Below are positions 47,501-54,675 of a stretch of DNA of 64,000 nt, one piece after another. Source of the stretch: Bradyrhizobium ottawaense (GTDB lineage Bacteria; Pseudomonadota; Alphaproteobacteria; Rhizobiales; Xanthobacteraceae); the NCBI RefSeq assembly GCF_002278135.3, contig NZ_CP029425.2, positions 5,556,001 to 5,620,000 on the forward strand, in the 5' to 3' direction. A program made the translations under genes and the position numbers. The notes beneath the pieces are model-generated. The model saw only the letters and a program-made list of their open reading frames with translations. It was not told where the DNA came from and searched no databases. How positions within the stretch are numbered: the stretch's first letter is position 1; each line of letters opens with the position of its first letter.

Positions 47501-50500
47501 CGACAGGTTGTTGCCGATGGCGGCCGAAACGGTGTTGGCGATCGAGCTGATCGTTGTGCCGCCGACGCCGGCAAACTGGCCGGTCGCAAGGCCGAACCCG
47601 ATCGTAACCGCCTGGATCTTCGAGGAATCGACCGCACTGACGCGGACATTGCCTGGGGCCGACATCAGCACGTTGGCTATGTAGGCCGAATGCGTGGTGG
47701 CGATGGTGTTGTAGACAATCGAGGCGCCCGCATTGTTCTTGCCGGCCTGGATGAGACCCGCAACGGAGACGATGCTAGCGCCGGGACCATTGCCCGTGCC
47801 GTCGTTGAGCGCGGCCGCGCTGAAGTCGATGCAGTTCTGCCCGCCCGTGCCGCCAGCGACCGTGCAGGTGTCGGTGGCGAGATGGTTGTTGTTCGACTTC
47901 TTGACGAGGTTGCCGAGCGCGGTGTCCAGCGCCGAGACGGCGCCGCTGTCCGCCAGCACCGTCACGCGCCCGACGTTGATGCTCACCGTCGCGCCGCTGT
48001 TGATGTAGGCCGTCGTGGTCGGCGAGATCTCGCTGACGACGATCGCGCCGGCAAGCCCGTTGGACCCCGCCCCGCCCGAGGCCGCGCCGGCCGCGATCAC
48101 GCTGGCGCTGTCGGCCAGCACCAGCAGGGTGTCGTAGTTCGAGATCGAGGTGCTGCGGATATGCGCATCGGTCGCGTTGCCGCCGGTGGGATCGGCGATC
48201 GAAGCATAGGTCAGCCCGATGCCGACGCCAGCCTGGCCACCCGAGATATAGAGCGAGCCGCCACCGATCGCGATGTTCGTGGTCTGGTAGGCGTCGACCT
48301 CGAGCGCGCGGTTGACGCCGGAGGATTGGCCCGTGATCGTCGAACTCTCGATGTAGGCGTTGGCGCTGTCAGTGATGATGCCGACCGAGGCCGACAGCGA
48401 CGCCGCATTGGATTTCGAGCCCGCCACGCCGAGGGCGACGACGGTCTCCCAGCCGCCATTGAGCGCCTGCACCGTCACCGAACTCTGGTTGTTCATGGTG
48501 GTGCCGTAGATATAGGCGAGCGTCGAATTGTTCGACATCGCCGCCGCGATCGCACCGCCGATCGCGGCCCCCGTGGCGGACCCTCCGGCCAGATTGAGCG
48601 CCGCAGAGCCGGAACCATTGTTGAGCATGGTGTCGTTGAGCGCCTGAACGATCGTGTTGGTCACCACCGCACCGATCGTGGTGTATTTGTTGACTGTCGT
48701 ATTCTTGATGTAGGCGCTGGTAGCCAGCGAGACGTCGCTCACCGACGAGCTGCCGGCAAGATCGAGGCTGAAGCCGCTGGTGCTCGATCCCGAGGTCGAA
48801 CCGATCTTGCCCGCCGCCGTCGTCACGCCGGCGGTGCCTCCGGTCGAGGCGGCGCCGGCAGCGCCTGCCTTGTCGGAGAAACTCGACGACGCCGGGTCGG
48901 AGACGGCTGCCGCGACGGCAGCAGCGGTGATGCGCCCCGAAGTGGTCGCGCTGAGTGTCAGATTGTCGACATTGACCGCCCCGCTTCCGCCGCTGGTGCC
49001 GGCGAACGGATCGTTGGCGCTGAACACGCCGGGCCGGATGTCGGAATGGTTGTCGCCGATATAGGCGGAGGTGTCGGTATTTGCGCCGAGATAGGCGACC
49101 GACAAGCCGACCGCCGAACCGCCGCTCCCGTTATAGCTCATCGCGCCGGACAGCGTCACGACCGACAAATCCTGCTGCGCCAGGATGCCGACGGTCGGTG
49201 CATAGACGGTCGCCTGGCTCGAGATCGACGCGTGCGTCGTGTTGTTCAGGAAACCGAGCGAAGTGATGCCGTTCAGCGCCAGCGTGCCGGCAGCCTTGCC
49301 GGACGACGGTGCGACGGCGACGAACTGGTCGGAAGTGATCGCGTTGACGGCGATGTCGTCCGCCGCACGCAGCGTCGCACGGTCCGAAACGCCGGCGATG
49401 GTATTGGTGTTGAACTGGACGAGATTGAGCGCTCCGCCGACCGAGGAGCCGCCCGAGGTGTTGCCGAACAGGAAGCCGAGCGTGCCGACATTGCCGGCGG
49501 CGTCGATCGACGCCGTGGTCGTGGTGGCCGCGATCTGGAGGCTGGCGTTGTAGGTATGGACGTCGCCATTGTCCATCCCGACCGACCAGCCGGTGCCACT
49601 GCCGCAGGCCGCGGTCGCGCAGGTTGCCGTCAGGCTCGCGCTGCCGGCCACCCACGCCGTGGTGTTGTTGTTCACGACGAAATGGTTCAGCGAGCCGGCG
49701 ATGCCGATCGTGTCGCCGGCGTCCGCCGTGGCATTGGCGTAGCTGGTCAGGATGTTGCCGCCGACGCCGAGATTGCCGTTGAGGTGGCTCAGCACCGCGC
49801 CCAAACCATCCCACTTCAGCCAGGAAATGGTGATCGGCAGTTCGGTGGTGGCATCGACGGCGATGTTCGCCGCGTTGATCAGCGTGCCATTGCCGACATA
49901 GGCGTTCGAATTATGCGTGAAATTGCCCCAGGCGACGGCCGCGCTGATCGCGGTGCTCTCGCCGGACACCGGGTCCTTCGTGATCGCGCTGGACGTCGCA
50001 TTGCTGCGAACGCCGCGATCAATGACATTGCTGGCAACGGCAACGTTGCCGCTGGCATAGATGCTCGGCGCGCCGCCGCTCGGATTCTGCGCGATCGCAG
50101 CGGTCGCGCTCTGGGTGCTGTTGGCCAGCGACAGCGCGCCTGCGACCTTGAAATCGAAGCTCAACGGCACCAGCGATCCCATGTGGTCCCTGATGATCGA
50201 CGTCGGCGAGGTGACGGCGCGCAGTCCTCGTTCGATCGCCGCGATCAGTGCCGGCAGGCCGGCGATGGACGAAGCCATCGTGGAATTGAGCGTGGTGTCG
50301 GACGTCGCTTCGACCAGGACGGAGCCGTTCATCCGGTTGGCGGTATCGGTTCCGAGCGATGCGCCGAGCGTCGCGGTCGCGGACGTCGTGATGTCGCTGA
50401 TGGCGAACGCGCCGCCGACAGCACCGCTCGCCCCCGTTCCGGGCGCCGCAACCGACGTTGCGCTGGTCGAGAACGAGTTGTTGTTGATCGCGCGCACCTT

Positions 50501-52531
50501 CAGGGTGCTGCCGCTCGTGTTCACCGTGCCGGCAGCAATATGCGCGCCGGTCTCGACGTTGGCGGTCGTCGTCACCGAGCCCTTGGAATAGGCCACCGTC
50601 GGGACGATCTGCGCGCTCGTCGATGCCGCGAGGGCAGAGACGGCGATGGTCGCATCGTTGAGCGCCTTGATCTCGAGGTTGCCGCCGGCGTTGATCGTCG
50701 CGCCCGAGGCGATGTTGGTGGTCACGTTGCCATCGATCTTACCGACGACCACACCGGCCGCGACCGGCGTGAGACTGCCGAGCAAGGTGGATGCGACCGC
50801 CGGATCCGACGCGGTCTCGGTGGCATGTGCGGAAATGGTGACGTCGCCGCGGCCGTTGATGTCGGCATGGCTGTTGATGTTGATCGTCGCGGTCGCGCTG
50901 GCCGCGACATAGCCGCCATTGAGCCCGAGCAGCGAGGCGGCGAGCGTCGAGCCGACGAGCGCGAGATCACCGACCGCAGAACCGTTCAGGAAACTCGACA
51001 CGGCGGTCGAGGTCGCGGTGATCGAGACGGTACCACCGGTAATCTTGCCGTCGACCGTGATCGCCGTCGTGGCTGTGGCCTGACCGGACAGCTTGATGTC
51101 GCTCGCCGTTGCCGTCAGCGTGACGTTGCCGTCGGCGTAGCTGGTCCCACCGAAATTGACCGACTGCGCCAGGATCTGCGCACCATTCTTGATATCGATG
51201 TTCGGCGCGTCGATGATGACGTTGTTGGCGTTGCCGGTCGAATGGCCGGAGCCGTCGAGGCGGCGGGCATCGATCACCGCATGTGCGGCGAGCGTAATGG
51301 AATGATCGGCCTGAATGAGGTAATTGGCACCGGCGCTGAGCCCGGCGAGCGCAGCCGCGACGGAGCTGTTCGAAAGCGTCACGCCGGTGTCGCCCTGGGA
51401 GGCGTCGCCGACGACCAGGTCGGTCGGATCGATCAGCAGCGTGCCGGCCTTGCCGTTGGCCGCGCTGAGATTGACCTCGATGCCCCGGCCGATGTCGATG
51501 ACGCCGTTCGCGCTGAAATCGACCAGACCTGCATTGCCGGTCTTCGCGCTGGCGTTGAACCTGGCCCCGCCCGTCACGGTCAGATTCTGCGCCGCCTTCA
51601 GACGGATCTCGCCGGCATCGCCGGTCTTGCTGGCGATATTCAGCCTGGCGTTCTTGCCGATATCGATGTTGTTGCCGGCCTGCACCGTGATGTTGCTCGG
51701 CGTCGAGGTCTTGCTGTGCGCGGTCAGGCGGCCGTTGACGCGAGCGTTGTTGACGGCGCCGATATGGATCGAACCGTTGCTGACGGTGATCGAGCTGGCG
51801 CTGCGCAGGCCCTTGGAATTGACGGATGCCGCGAACTTGGCGGCGTGGTCGAGATTGGCGATGTCGCGCTGGGTCGCGCCGCCAACGAAGACGTTCTGCC
51901 CGGTCAGACGCACGCCGTCCTGGGCATTGACCCGGCCGTAGATTCGGATGTTGCCGTCCGGCGAGACCGGGAACGAGCCCGCCATGAGATTGCCGACGGC
52001 CGTGCCGTTGATCGCGCCGCCGGGACCGATCAGGCTGTCGGTGAACTCCCGTGTCGGGGTCGAGACGTTGAGGCTGCCGACATTGACCACGCCGCTGCGG
52101 CCGACCACGAACCCCTTGGGGTCGGCGAAATAGACGTTACCGCCGATTGAGCCGTTCATGTAGGAGTTCAGCGTGCCGTTGACGTAGACCGGCGCGTCGC
52201 GAACGATGTTGACGAGATTTCGCGTCCCCGTCGGCAGTTGCAGGTTGACCGTATTGCCCTGCCCGACGCTGAACTGCGAGAAGGAGTTGAAGGCGTTGTT
52301 GCCCGAGACCGTCGACGTCGTGACGTTGGTGACGCTGCCGGAGGTCTGAAGGCTGGTCCCGGTGCGGCCGTCGGGAACGATGACGTTCGCCGTCTGCGCC
52401 TGAAGGCGGACGCTGAACACCGGCAGGAAGACCATCTGCATCGCGCAGAGCAGCGACATCGAACGGAACCGCGCCAGCCGGCGCAGCGTCGTCCGCTCGT
52501 CATCGTTTCGCGCCGCAGATGGTCCGCGCAT
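35537..52531 (-). CDS. Giant filamentous-haemagglutinin-type TpsA adhesin (5664 aa)
   Basis: A secreted beta-helical adhesin of about 560 kDa. The extended signal peptide has a basic N-region (about residues 1-24), a hydrophobic core and likely cleavage after SVRLQA (near residue 46). Next comes the TPS/haemagglutination domain (NNAFNSFSQFSVGQGNTVNLQLP, GNVYFADPKGFVVGRSGVVNVGSLN). The rest is Ala/Gly/Thr/Asn-rich parallel beta-helix sequence resembling LktA-family filamentous adhesins. Tandem 115-aa repeats lie at about residues 4990-5330. Mature cysteines occur in close pairs. GAGGA lies seven bases before ATG 52531. No frameshift is visible. Likely roles are surface or root attachment or biofilm (inference). 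Confidence 0.92.
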   Translation of the reverse strand: MRGPSAARNDDERTTLRRLARFRSMSLLCAMQMVFLPVFSVRLQAQTANVIVPDGRTGTSLQTSGSVTNVTTSTVSGNNAFNSFSQFSVGQGNTVNLQLPTGTRNLVNIVRDAPVYVNGTLNSYMNGSIGGNVYFADPKGFVVGRSGVVNVGSLNVSTPTREFTDSLIGPGGAINGTAVGNLMAGSFPVSPDGNIRIYGRVNAQDGVRLTGQNVFVGGATQRDIANLDHAAKFAASVNSKGLRSASSITVSNGSIHIGAVNNARVNGRLTAHSKTSTPSNITVQAGNNIDIGKNARLNIASKTGDAGEIRLKAAQNLTVTGGARFNASAKTGNAGLVDFSANGVIDIGRGIEVNLSAANGKAGTLLIDPTDLVVGDASQGDTGVTLSNSSVAAALAGLSAGANYLIQADHSITLAAHAVIDARRLDGSGHSTGNANNVIIDAPNIDIKNGAQILAQSVNFGGTSYADGNVTLTATASDIKLSGQATATTAITVDGKITGGTVSITATSTAVSSFLNGSAVGDLALVGSTLAASLLGLNGGYVAASATATININSHADINGRGDVTISAHATETASDPAVASTLLGSLTPVAAGVVVGKIDGNVTTNIASGATINAGGNLEIKALNDATIAVSALAASTSAQIVPTVAYSKGSVTTTANVETGAHIAAGTVNTSGSTLKVRAINNNSFSTSATSVAAPGTGASGAVGGAFAISDITTSATATLGASLGTDTANRMNGSVLVEATSDTTLNSTMASSIAGLPALIAAIERGLRAVTSPTSIIRDHMGSLVPLSFDFKVAGALSLANSTQSATAAIAQNPSGGAPSIYASGNVAVASNVIDRGVRSNATSSAITKDPVSGESTAISAAVAWGNFTHNSNAYVGNGTLINAANIAVDATTELPITISWLKWDGLGAVLSHLNGNLGVGGNILTSYANATADAGDTIGIAGSLNHFVVNNNTTAWVAGSASLTATCATAACGSGTGWSVGMDNGDVHTYNASLQIAATTTTASIDAAGNVGTLGFLFGNTSGGSSVGGALNLVQFNTNTIAGVSDRATLRAADDIAVNAITSDQFVAVAPSSGKAAGTLALNGITSLGFLNNTTHASISSQATVYAPTVGILAQQDLSVVTLSGAMSYNGSGGSAVGLSVAYLGANTDTSAYIGDNHSDIRPGVFSANDPFAGTSGGSGAVNVDNLTLSATTSGRITAAAVAAAVSDPASSSFSDKAGAAGAASTGGTAGVTTAAGKIGSTSGSSTSGFSLDLAGSSSVSDVSLATSAYIKNTTVNKYTTIGAVVTNTIVQALNDTMLNNGSGSAALNLAGGSATGAAIGGAIAAAMSNNSTLAYIYGTTMNNQSSVTVQALNGGWETVVALGVAGSKSNAASLSASVGIITDSANAYIESSTITGQSSGVNRALEVDAYQTTNIAIGGGSLYISGGQAGVGIGLTYASIADPTGGNATDAHIRSTSISNYDTLLVLADSASVIAAGAASGGAGSNGLAGAIVVSEISPTTTAYINSGATVSINVGRVTVLADSGAVSALDTALGNLVKKSNNNHLATDTCTVAGGTGGQNCIDFSAAALNDGTGNGPGASIVSVAGLIQAGKNNAGASIVYNTIATTHSAYIANVLMSAPGNVRVSAVDSSKIQAVTIGFGLATGQFAGVGGTTISSIANTVSAAIGNNLSSASQSSVTGRNISVNATDNSSITGTAAIAGAASQGSAAGLALVYSSIANNVSAGVTGSKLTASGSVAVGANSNASISTVAVGVAMSSQVGLAGSVATNLMGTNVTASITAAGTNGINGADVTAANNVGVIAGNNDKAAVFAGALSISKGAAGGAGSLVTNQITGTTAAYISGANTKVDALGTSSSDTLSVNNGTLVHAFDLGAAHAPTDTTPDLSENQDTVRGLAVVASSHQAVVTNVASLAASSSIAIMINPITNVMSGATRAYIDSAAIDTRLTSSTLKPQIEVAASSFSYSGAFGAGIAYGSSGGGGATIISTTMSRETLAYITNATVGGVQSSSETVGAVTVKANAEQDASSIAIGFNTGSVGLNVFQATTEAYVDGGALTASSLTVNANNNTGIFSANGSGAYGSQAAIGAAFLVQVSSNRTLAYVGDEFRYQGNGAAHTTALNLSGALDVEAKTKNRFEAYAIGGALSTGTAAIAGMANIEVANNTTIAGVYDTTLQGVTGGTAGAVTINANEDVAIKEIAGALAVGASGGGVGVGAAANVIVFKSRTVAESWNSNLNSSGAINVNALSTKEVLSYAVTAGIGGSVGIGATVGVIIIGTNTADADTQGQQTGQLNQGGSGTIASVNSGTSNTHGSNAVASGTAGNPNSANVSSTYDVSNVLSGGNDVVVAQIAGGNVTGTQVNVAATSANAAKMYLLGAGFAKNVGIGAGIGYTSVNSTVLANLSDYGRNGSGVLVAADTPLAVSAPIVTVAAVVKDATTGPYAGKTVDTEAIAGGAALYFGAQAAVAVGNVSNSVVAMLGGQITGTGGTGNGAAVMAQDSTTQVVFTGGVTGGAVAVGASVATASRASSVAARVLNGSTVNVATLAVGASGAGTLTTTATALGGGIVAGVGADAEAHENSSVLAEIGSSASITTSATGVGTLVSASITPNLSSEAIGVSVGGAAVGVAIAQSTVGATVTADVGDNTSFSGGALAVTAMALVPTSGTTTWAKALAGGGGSLIGAQGSYAKASENATVSAYGGTGITLPNADVSIAAENDSAQYAEATGLSTGFLALGATVAQTSSSAHTYAYLGAPADMDNLNHGNYTGILRITATGTDTNVSNATVGAGGTYAGAAAVATTSSTAVTNARFDGGTADDTLYFGGLRINAKHTTNYAASGDAYQASTAGVSAGKARNDVDSTTTAEIGTHLIINSAAGDMVVIANDIVNQGGGGARSGSGGSFSGAAALSESFVTQNVTTNIGAGTVLSLNDDPRTSTAVINIEAYNTLNTNDTASLATASFFAGGGAESNMTANATLAVNINAHELFSAGKIYIGTAAKMAAATNANASLYGAIAGVGASTNSWVHANQSVNVGAGAKIMAWRDITMYAGLSGDGLVFSSVQATATTVVYNNTAIPISTLYRGTANADDSTSLTLAPTSSILGARNIYLGATQGQVTAAGNGSNYNPYLDIFSAKNSDNHSHTSGTGDVALNGLVVAGINNDVTITIELGASTPTLSTTSPYSALTLEAVSDVNHFSPVMSWNHQTVQYTVVGNFNPYQLVVNQLASLTGLTEAQVRSQLAAATPTAPATMAPSGTDPTGDIQRQIDTLIKQAPFTSDAPGNAFAFGDMLVSAGNVSILAQKLTGNSGTNPAAPAVIARSSPLIKIENKGLDFMSLGNLTVTDVSGGNITYRQIDHVDPDSHSNVTFTAMPSATPVIDISATYNRLDPDSGQGIDQNGNVLTRTPDIYFNGAVNNANGLLKIINNLGSVVASQSLSAATVQIVVPKGTFTFLGGIGSFYDSGSAVTSQWATTENRPEDTLTAVMTAATYLGAYGDYYTAPHIASGTDHPYFYYCCTDGSHGVYQPVGNADASTIFTARMLMTYYDGTSLYSSIFLPVGRGTPGNTSTPDAGSVPDIATLKIIEGQSQDSTNVVLAQWKKTTYDGRNVYTDSGPYKTPFNCASACDSSGFFQVINIQPDAITPKTANSPATATASRTISGQAVIISASVININGTIQAGSSSNYSVDIGAAAYDAIYGSNGLKNRNGGADFAAAQANARNGVYYDISGSVTASASGDAKIGVRYNALTDQLILNGVAQGAGGYVYLNGKIISTSTDSTQTQGNIEIKGGAGTVTVNNTSGLQLVTNTINTSVTAQSVVEIVDQLKGKTTWWVYDPKAASSQQVSRYETNSVTAAAIDPSMLAARTGTAGIQYATKENMLYQWVDTATLDRLPTSTQFDYGWSFTPNQTTGESWTRSTSLVSGTQSTNYQKVTTATGSYHWAGGTNPDGSPVGLNTHSNACCGADAQYNWYQAIYDHLTLSLTNTVKASNPINIKFTGGSSSDVVVNSTSGIVINGSINNQQGTTTLAATGANSSITVGANANNPVISGTSVTLRGDGGIGTLGANRTPVQVQIYGGSLTASSIDRDIAISAIGSLSINQVKVNSAGATPQGNVFLSATGDINSASAYNPANPVVIGKNIEINSASGAIGATSAVVNGASTLTNINPLVIQATGTVQAGGSVDGGVLDSASATGTYIIQSKGDLRLGTIQSTGGPVFLEAAGSDGNQANILNGRAAVGLTQAQSQHLQDVQASLDLVSGNAATNAVNSYQSMVTSAYNDYFQLKNIAFTNGSTYNPTSVGQTVLRAQVAAKLGIDPADVTATQMKTEATTRFLRDQFLLGKITTDELKTSLTTLLGAAPADPLGTVFGSSLSATLFTKLFDGVATTSQRMPSNTALQTALGAYNANYSYTLASTERVYSIITAGSQWTQSQLAYTVSSSAVGAAPPPIDENVIANVSANQIMLYAPRGSVGNSAAPQTFTFTSVDSSSLTPEQRGLLATAGPGQLTVGAVTDPTTHVTTYTVSLSQQNLVVVDNPIAISAKALTNVYLGSKNSLALGGVTANYGPVTAAQTNGIEVTGRGDVKLDAVTSISANVGGAVISGDIANLTLIAEHGNVGAPGAAGSNPATNANALQIAFADPGNDQLDQVSSAQGIYVKQTTGDLILGNIAAGNAIHLAATGSIYAEAGFTDRSAIHILGTDLDLRAGGSIGFNGGAFQPLQVNISGAVTGSAVGDVSILAVTGDLAVGTSGPYGALTAGGALTLNVARGALTINTGITSDGLMQLLANRGMTFAAGTSAAPVVATSSTGGVTLVAATLSMGAYSAINAPGLISVTTTGDATIGQLNSSLSYAAASNAPSIIVTAGGVASLGAIIDNGDGQTKFIASGAGAELSLSASNGIGSATGRFTLSAARLSASASAGDIYVKVLADTEVSLLSAVKGSVDIIGTGGLRLDQVLAGTATGASGSFRAVANNGSILIGTADSSGSQMVHATQNVTFKSLAATGNSGDVGNINVTADTGFILAQTVTSGGVTTYGSVSAHGSASLVAATTISGNTLAASTGSGLLTAAGPINWNVLNVGTTLGATASQGGITFQTAQSGGTLTIRARDNVTFNALTATGINGDAGSINVTADTGFILAQTVTSGGATTMGSVSAHGSASLVAATTISGNTLAASTGSGLLTAAGPINWNVLNVGTTLVATAGQGSITFQTAQSGGTQTIHAHDNVTFNALTATGINGDAGSVNVNADNGFILAQTVISGGAPTLGSVSAHGSARLIAAGANTGHNLTATAGNAVLSGTVVHWDNLNVGGTLDVTATTGGITVGTAISGGTQTLHAVNDVVFSQLTTTGIPGDAGDLNIKSDTGSLRGGSISAHGDTHFDVVGPVSLDRISGDVVKMTSSGDLTINWVSVVRELDLAADTINVKGEQIRSNPAVPLILNVTGYNGGVAKSANISIDPDHIIVNQFRVVDATFWTDAPAVSILNGYVPGQLMLTTATQQILLNNRTPAPSNWPSLQLYQPGGVFTMSQLGNANVGNAYVVFYTGDVSATVTNYGPTHSCCNVFTGASMARNISVDGEGKESIETWLAKKDGGTFYLLGLSGQARLDALLTPRPVEAVGSGPAVNVEGLSDMRKLRQKGQRAGRPGWKDAAVETEKPAVGRLAQAW
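36540..37560 (-). repeat. Tandem 345-bp repeats inside the tpsA coding sequence
   Basis: Near-identical blocks recur with a 345-base period; for example GATCGGGCCGGCGGCAGTCA starts at 36971 and 37316. Each encodes about 115 residues (ADTGFILAQTV ... GSVSAHGSA ... INWNVLNVGTTL). At least two copies are almost identical and further copies on both sides are more diverged, as expected for recent duplication within a beta-helix. Confidence 0.85.
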
Positions 52532-52600
52532 GTCAGATCCTCGTCATCGGCATTGGCGCCGATCCACAACCGGGTGGGAGAATGTCGTGCGATCCCGACA

Positions 52601-53350
52601 TCAGAACTGGCCGGGCGGCAGCTTGAAGATGTCGGGGCTCTTGGCGTCGGCCACGTAGAACAGCAGCAGGCTGGTCGGGGTCAGCACACGCTGGTTGTTC
52701 TCCTTGTTCTCGAACGTGCCCTGGAGGAGCAGGATCACCGAGCGATCCCTGGCGTCGCTGCCGCGGAACATCACGATGCCGCCGGCGACGGGCATGTTGA
52801 CCGCGATGGAGTCGGGCTTGAAGCCTTCACCCATGAAATGGGCGCGCAGGATGTTGGCGTTGGAGAACAGCTTCTCCGGCGTGATCGCTGCGTCAGTCGC
52901 CTTCGACCAGACCGCGCCGACCTGAATCAGCGACTTCGACTTGTAGCCGAACACGTAGGAGAGCTCGGCGGTGCCGCCGTTCGGCAGCAACTCCGGAACG
53001 GACAGCAGAATGCTGTGCGTCAGCTCGGACGCGTTGTCCTGTGACTTGATGGCGTCGGGCTTGGCGTTGAAATCCTTCGTCATCGCCGCGCGCACATCGG
53101 CCTCGTTCATGCCGAACTTGGCGGAGCGGAAACCGTCAATCGCCTTGATCTTGTCGTCCGCGGCCGGTGTCTCGGCCGAATTCGCCCCGGCGGCGACGGG
53201 CGTGCCGGCTGCAGCGGGAGCGCCGGCCGCAGCCGCTCTGGGTGCCGGCGCAGCCTTCTGCTTCGGTACGGCGCCCTGGGCCGCGAGCGGTCCGGCAGCA
53301 ATGACGGTGAGCAGGCCGACGACGGCCGGAATGAGATAGATTTTGCGCAT
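52601..53350 (-). CDS. Small exported protein of unknown function, upstream of tpsA
   Basis: A 249-aa protein with a signal peptide (RKIYLIPAVVGLLTVIAAGPLAAQ), an Ala/Pro/Gly-rich low-complexity linker (residues about 28-65) and a globular domain starting near FRSAKFGMNEADVRAAM and ending LPPGQF. I do not recognise the family. ATG 53350 has GAAGG six bases upstream and is preferred over ATG 53386. It lies 69 bases upstream of tpsA on the same strand, so it is probably the first gene of a three-gene secretion operon. It could be a periplasmic chaperone or accessory factor, or be unrelated. Confidence 0.75.
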   Translation of the reverse strand: MRKIYLIPAVVGLLTVIAAGPLAAQGAVPKQKAAPAPRAAAAGAPAAAGTPVAAGANSAETPAADDKIKAIDGFRSAKFGMNEADVRAAMTKDFNAKPDAIKSQDNASELTHSILLSVPELLPNGGTAELSYVFGYKSKSLIQVGAVWSKATDAAITPEKLFSNANILRAHFMGEGFKPDSIAVNMPVAGGIVMFRGSDARDRSVILLLQGTFENKENNQRVLTPTSLLLFYVADAKSPDIFKLPPGQF

Positions 53351-53643
53351 CGAGAACCTTCGAAACAACTTGAAACAACGCTTCAAAAATCGGCAGCTGC
53401 GAAATCGCCTTCCGCGAACCGTCGTCGCAAACGAGACGGAAAATGTTGCAACGCGAAGGCGTTACAAGGCGTCACGAAGGAGACAACGCTCGAAACAGCG
53501 ACTCTTTGGCAGCGTAGGAATACGGTATCGGGCTGCCAAACGCTGCGAATGAGCATTCATAAGCGCATTTTTTCATCAATTGTGGATGCCGGCCGTTCGC
53601 GCTAAGCATCCGCTCCGGGGCAAGCCACCATGCGAAGAGTTTC

Positions 53644-54675
53644 ATGACCGAACGGCCTTCCGCTCTCGCGGTCGATCGCCGCGGGTTCATTCGCCTTGCG
53701 GGCGCAACCGCCGCGGGATGGGTTGCGCTCGGCGCAACGTCGGATCGCATGCGGATCGTCGGATCGCTGACCGCATTGCCGCTCGACGACGAGCTGACCC
53801 GGCGGAGCCTGATCGACAGCACGACCTCCCGCCTCGGTGGCCTCGTCGCCGGCTTGAGGCAGCGCGGCTGGGTCGAAGGCGTCAACTTCCGCCTCGAGCT
53901 CCGTTCGACCTTCGGCGCACCGGACCGGCTGAAGGCCGCGATTCAGGAATTGCTGGAGCTGAAGCCGGACGTGATCCTGACGGGGTCGACGGTCGAAACC
54001 GTGGCGGTCCTTGCCGCCACCAGGACCATCCCGATCGTCTTCGCGACCGCCAACGATCCCGTCGGCAATGGCTTCGTCGAAAGCCTTGCGCATCCCGGCG
54101 GCAACGTCACCGGCTTCACCAACAGCACCGCCGAGATGGGCGGCAAATGGCTGCAGCTGATCCGCGAGGCCGTGCCCGATCTTGCGCGCGTCGGTATCCT
54201 GTTCAACCCTTCGACCACCCCTCGCGGCGGGCGCTTCTTCCTCGACTCGATCGAGCAAGAGGCCGCCGAGTCCGGAGTGTCCGCAATCCCCGCCCCCGTC
54301 GACGCGCCGGCGGACATCGACGAAGCCGTCAGGCGCTTCTCCGAGCCGCCGAAGGCGGCGATGATTGCGCTGGTCGACAGCTTCCTGGTCGTCAACCGGA
54401 AGGCGGTCGTGGCGGCGGCCGCCAAGTATCGCGTGCCCACGATCTATCCGTTTCATTACTTCATGGACGCCGGCGGGTTGATGAGCTACGGGCCGACGCT
54501 GGAAGTGCGCTCGGCCGACTATGTCGATCTCATCCTGCGCGGCACCAAGGCCGGCGACCTGCCGGTGCAATCGCCGCGCAAATACGAGCTCTTGATCAAC
54601 CGCACCGTCGCCCGCACGCTGGGATTGACCATACCATTCACGCTGCTCGCGCGCGCCGACGAGATCCGCGAGTGA
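53644..54675 (+). CDS. ABC-type substrate-binding protein with Tat-like signal
   Basis: A 343-aa periplasmic binding protein of the ABC_sub_bind (TrpX-like) family. The N-terminus has a twin-arginine motif, DRRGFIRLAG (near residue 11), followed by a hydrophobic stretch, so Tat export is likely. Family features are LAGLRQRGWVEGVN-like sequence near residue 70, TIPIVFATANDPVGNGFVESLAHPGGNVTGFT, and GLMSYGPTLEVRSADYVDLILRGTKAGDLPVQ. No permease or ATPase gene is adjacent. Its stop overlaps the start of a hybrid histidine kinase (GTGA), suggesting that it acts as the periplasmic sensor for that kinase. Confidence 0.88.
   Translation: MTERPSALAVDRRGFIRLAGATAAGWVALGATSDRMRIVGSLTALPLDDELTRRSLIDSTTSRLGGLVAGLRQRGWVEGVNFRLELRSTFGAPDRLKAAIQELLELKPDVILTGSTVETVAVLAATRTIPIVFATANDPVGNGFVESLAHPGGNVTGFTNSTAEMGGKWLQLIREAVPDLARVGILFNPSTTPRGGRFFLDSIEQEAAESGVSAIPAPVDAPADIDEAVRRFSEPPKAAMIALVDSFLVVNRKAVVAAAAKYRVPTIYPFHYFMDAGGLMSYGPTLEVRSADYVDLILRGTKAGDLPVQSPRKYELLINRTVARTLGLTIPFTLLARADEIRE

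Noticed and set aside
46808..52150. A 1780-codon open frame on the plus strand opposite tpsA
   Set aside because: It is the shadow of the adhesin gene: high GC and the repeated codons of beta-helix sequence suppress stops on the other strand. It has an Arg/Asp/Ala-rich composition with no domain, and the true frame has a signal peptide, TPS domain and partner gene.
35537..52531. Two RGD tripeptides (GRGDV) in the TpsA adhesin as integrin-binding motifs
   Set aside because: They occur in regular beta-helix turns of the repeat pattern; the likely host context is soil or plants, so an integrin role is not supported.
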